A stretch of DNA of 41,255 nucleotides, from assembly GCF_014202475.1 (NCBI RefSeq), contig NZ_JACHGV010000022.1, forward strand, positions 1-41,255. The letters run 5' to 3'. Below the pieces are notes generated by a model. It did not search any database. It saw only the letters and a list, made by a program, of their open reading frames with translations, and had not been told where the DNA came from. The first letter of the stretch is position 1. Each line of letters opens with the position of its first letter. This stretch comes from Streptomyces paradoxus (lineage in GTDB: Bacteria > Actinomycetota > Actinomycetes > Streptomycetales > Streptomycetaceae). Positions 40,940-41,255 of this stretch are shown here, piece after piece. The position numbers and the translations under genes are program-made.

Positions 40940-41255
40940 CCACCCTCGCCTGTAGCCAGCTGGCCCGCGTCAGCGGGCCGAAAGGTCCTGGAGGCGCAGC
41001 CGGAGGGACCGTCAGGCGGGGGAGCGCAGCGGACCCGCCGGCCAGGCTGGAGCGAAGCGGAAGCCTGGTAGCGGGACGCAGTCTCGCCAGTCCGGGAGCG
41101 GAGCGAACGGACTATCAACCTCGGTGCGCAGCACCGAGGTTGAGCGGGAGGCGCAGCCTCCCGCCAGCGCTCACGCGGAGCGTGAGCGCAACCACCGTGC
41201 GCAGCACGGTGGTTCGCTTGCACATCGCGCAGCGATGTGGTACCCGCTCCGCGGG
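40940..41255. repeat. Streptomyces telomere with palindrome ladder
   Basis: From the end inward: palindrome I 41243-41255 (CCCGC-TCC-GCGGG); II 41221-41239 (8-bp arms, loop GCA); III 41190-41214 (11 bp, GCA); IV 41167-41189 (10 bp, GGA); V 41144-41164 (9 bp, GCA); VI 41116-41142 (12 bp, GCA); weaker ones at 41089-41113 and 41042-41068. The complementary strand starts CCCGCGGAGCGGGTACCACA, the archetypal telomere. These folds form in the 3' single-stranded overhang during replication and are read by the terminal protein complex. Confidence 0.95.

Noticed and set aside
40940..41255. CRISPR array or ordinary repeat array
   Set aside because: The repeats are non-identical palindromes ordered toward the end of the DNA, as in telomeres, not equal repeats with spacers.

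Overview
The window looks like the end of a linear Streptomyces replicon (chromosome arm or large linear plasmid). GC content is very high, genes use GTG starts and strong GGAGG ribosome sites, and the families are typical streptomycete ones (DUF6207, XRE-TPR regulators, Fic-like toxin modules, helicase-associated domains). The last ~300 bases are a ladder of palindromes with GCA-type loops ending in CCCGCTCCGCGGG. Read from the other strand this is the archetypal Streptomyces telomere beginning CCCGCGGAGCGGG, so base 41255 is probably the physical DNA end.

Bases 1-2200 are debris: the C-terminus of a MarR regulator, a truncated IS630-type transposase, a perfect 22-bp hairpin and a frameshifted membrane-protein gene. 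Bases 2233-15518 are an intact fructan/levan utilisation locus. Two secreted modular GH32 enzymes are transcribed leftward. A divergent LacI-type regulator is followed by an ABC importer (binding lipoprotein and two permeases), an intracellular GH32 fructosidase and a PfkB sugar kinase. The logic is polymer cleavage outside, oligosaccharide uptake, hydrolysis and phosphorylation of fructose inside. The importer ATPase is not encoded here.

Bases 15723-19167 hold an XRE-TPR regulator divergent from a 42-residue peptide gene and a JmjC/cupin-type Fe(II)/2-oxoglutarate oxygenase gene, a possible peptide-modification system. The oxygenase gene runs into a broken helicase-associated domain at about 18340, which looks like a recombination scar. 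Bases 19168-29258 are accessory: a nonsense-mutated DUF6262 gene, a Ser/Thr kinase fused to an S1 RNA-binding domain, a Fic-like toxin-antitoxin pair, DUF6207, a CoiA-like nuclease, a decayed formylglycine-enzyme-like gene, DUF1330, and an operon of nadC and a PhzF-family gene divergent from an HxlR regulator.

Bases 29421-41255 are the subtelomeric module: an XRE gene interrupted by an in-frame amber codon, a helicase-associated protein, and a Tn7/Tn5053-like transposition set (an HTH-AAA fusion, a TnsB/TniA-like DDE transposase, a TnsC/TniB-like ATPase, and a fourth protein that may be a degenerate AAA). These are followed by the telomere terminal protein gene tpg, a telomeric superfamily-2 helicase, two tiny genes and the telomere. 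A core transposition machine joined to terminal-protein and telomere functions fits the concept of a telomeric transposon, whose one boundary is a transposon end and whose other boundary is the telomere itself. This is the most interesting system in the window.
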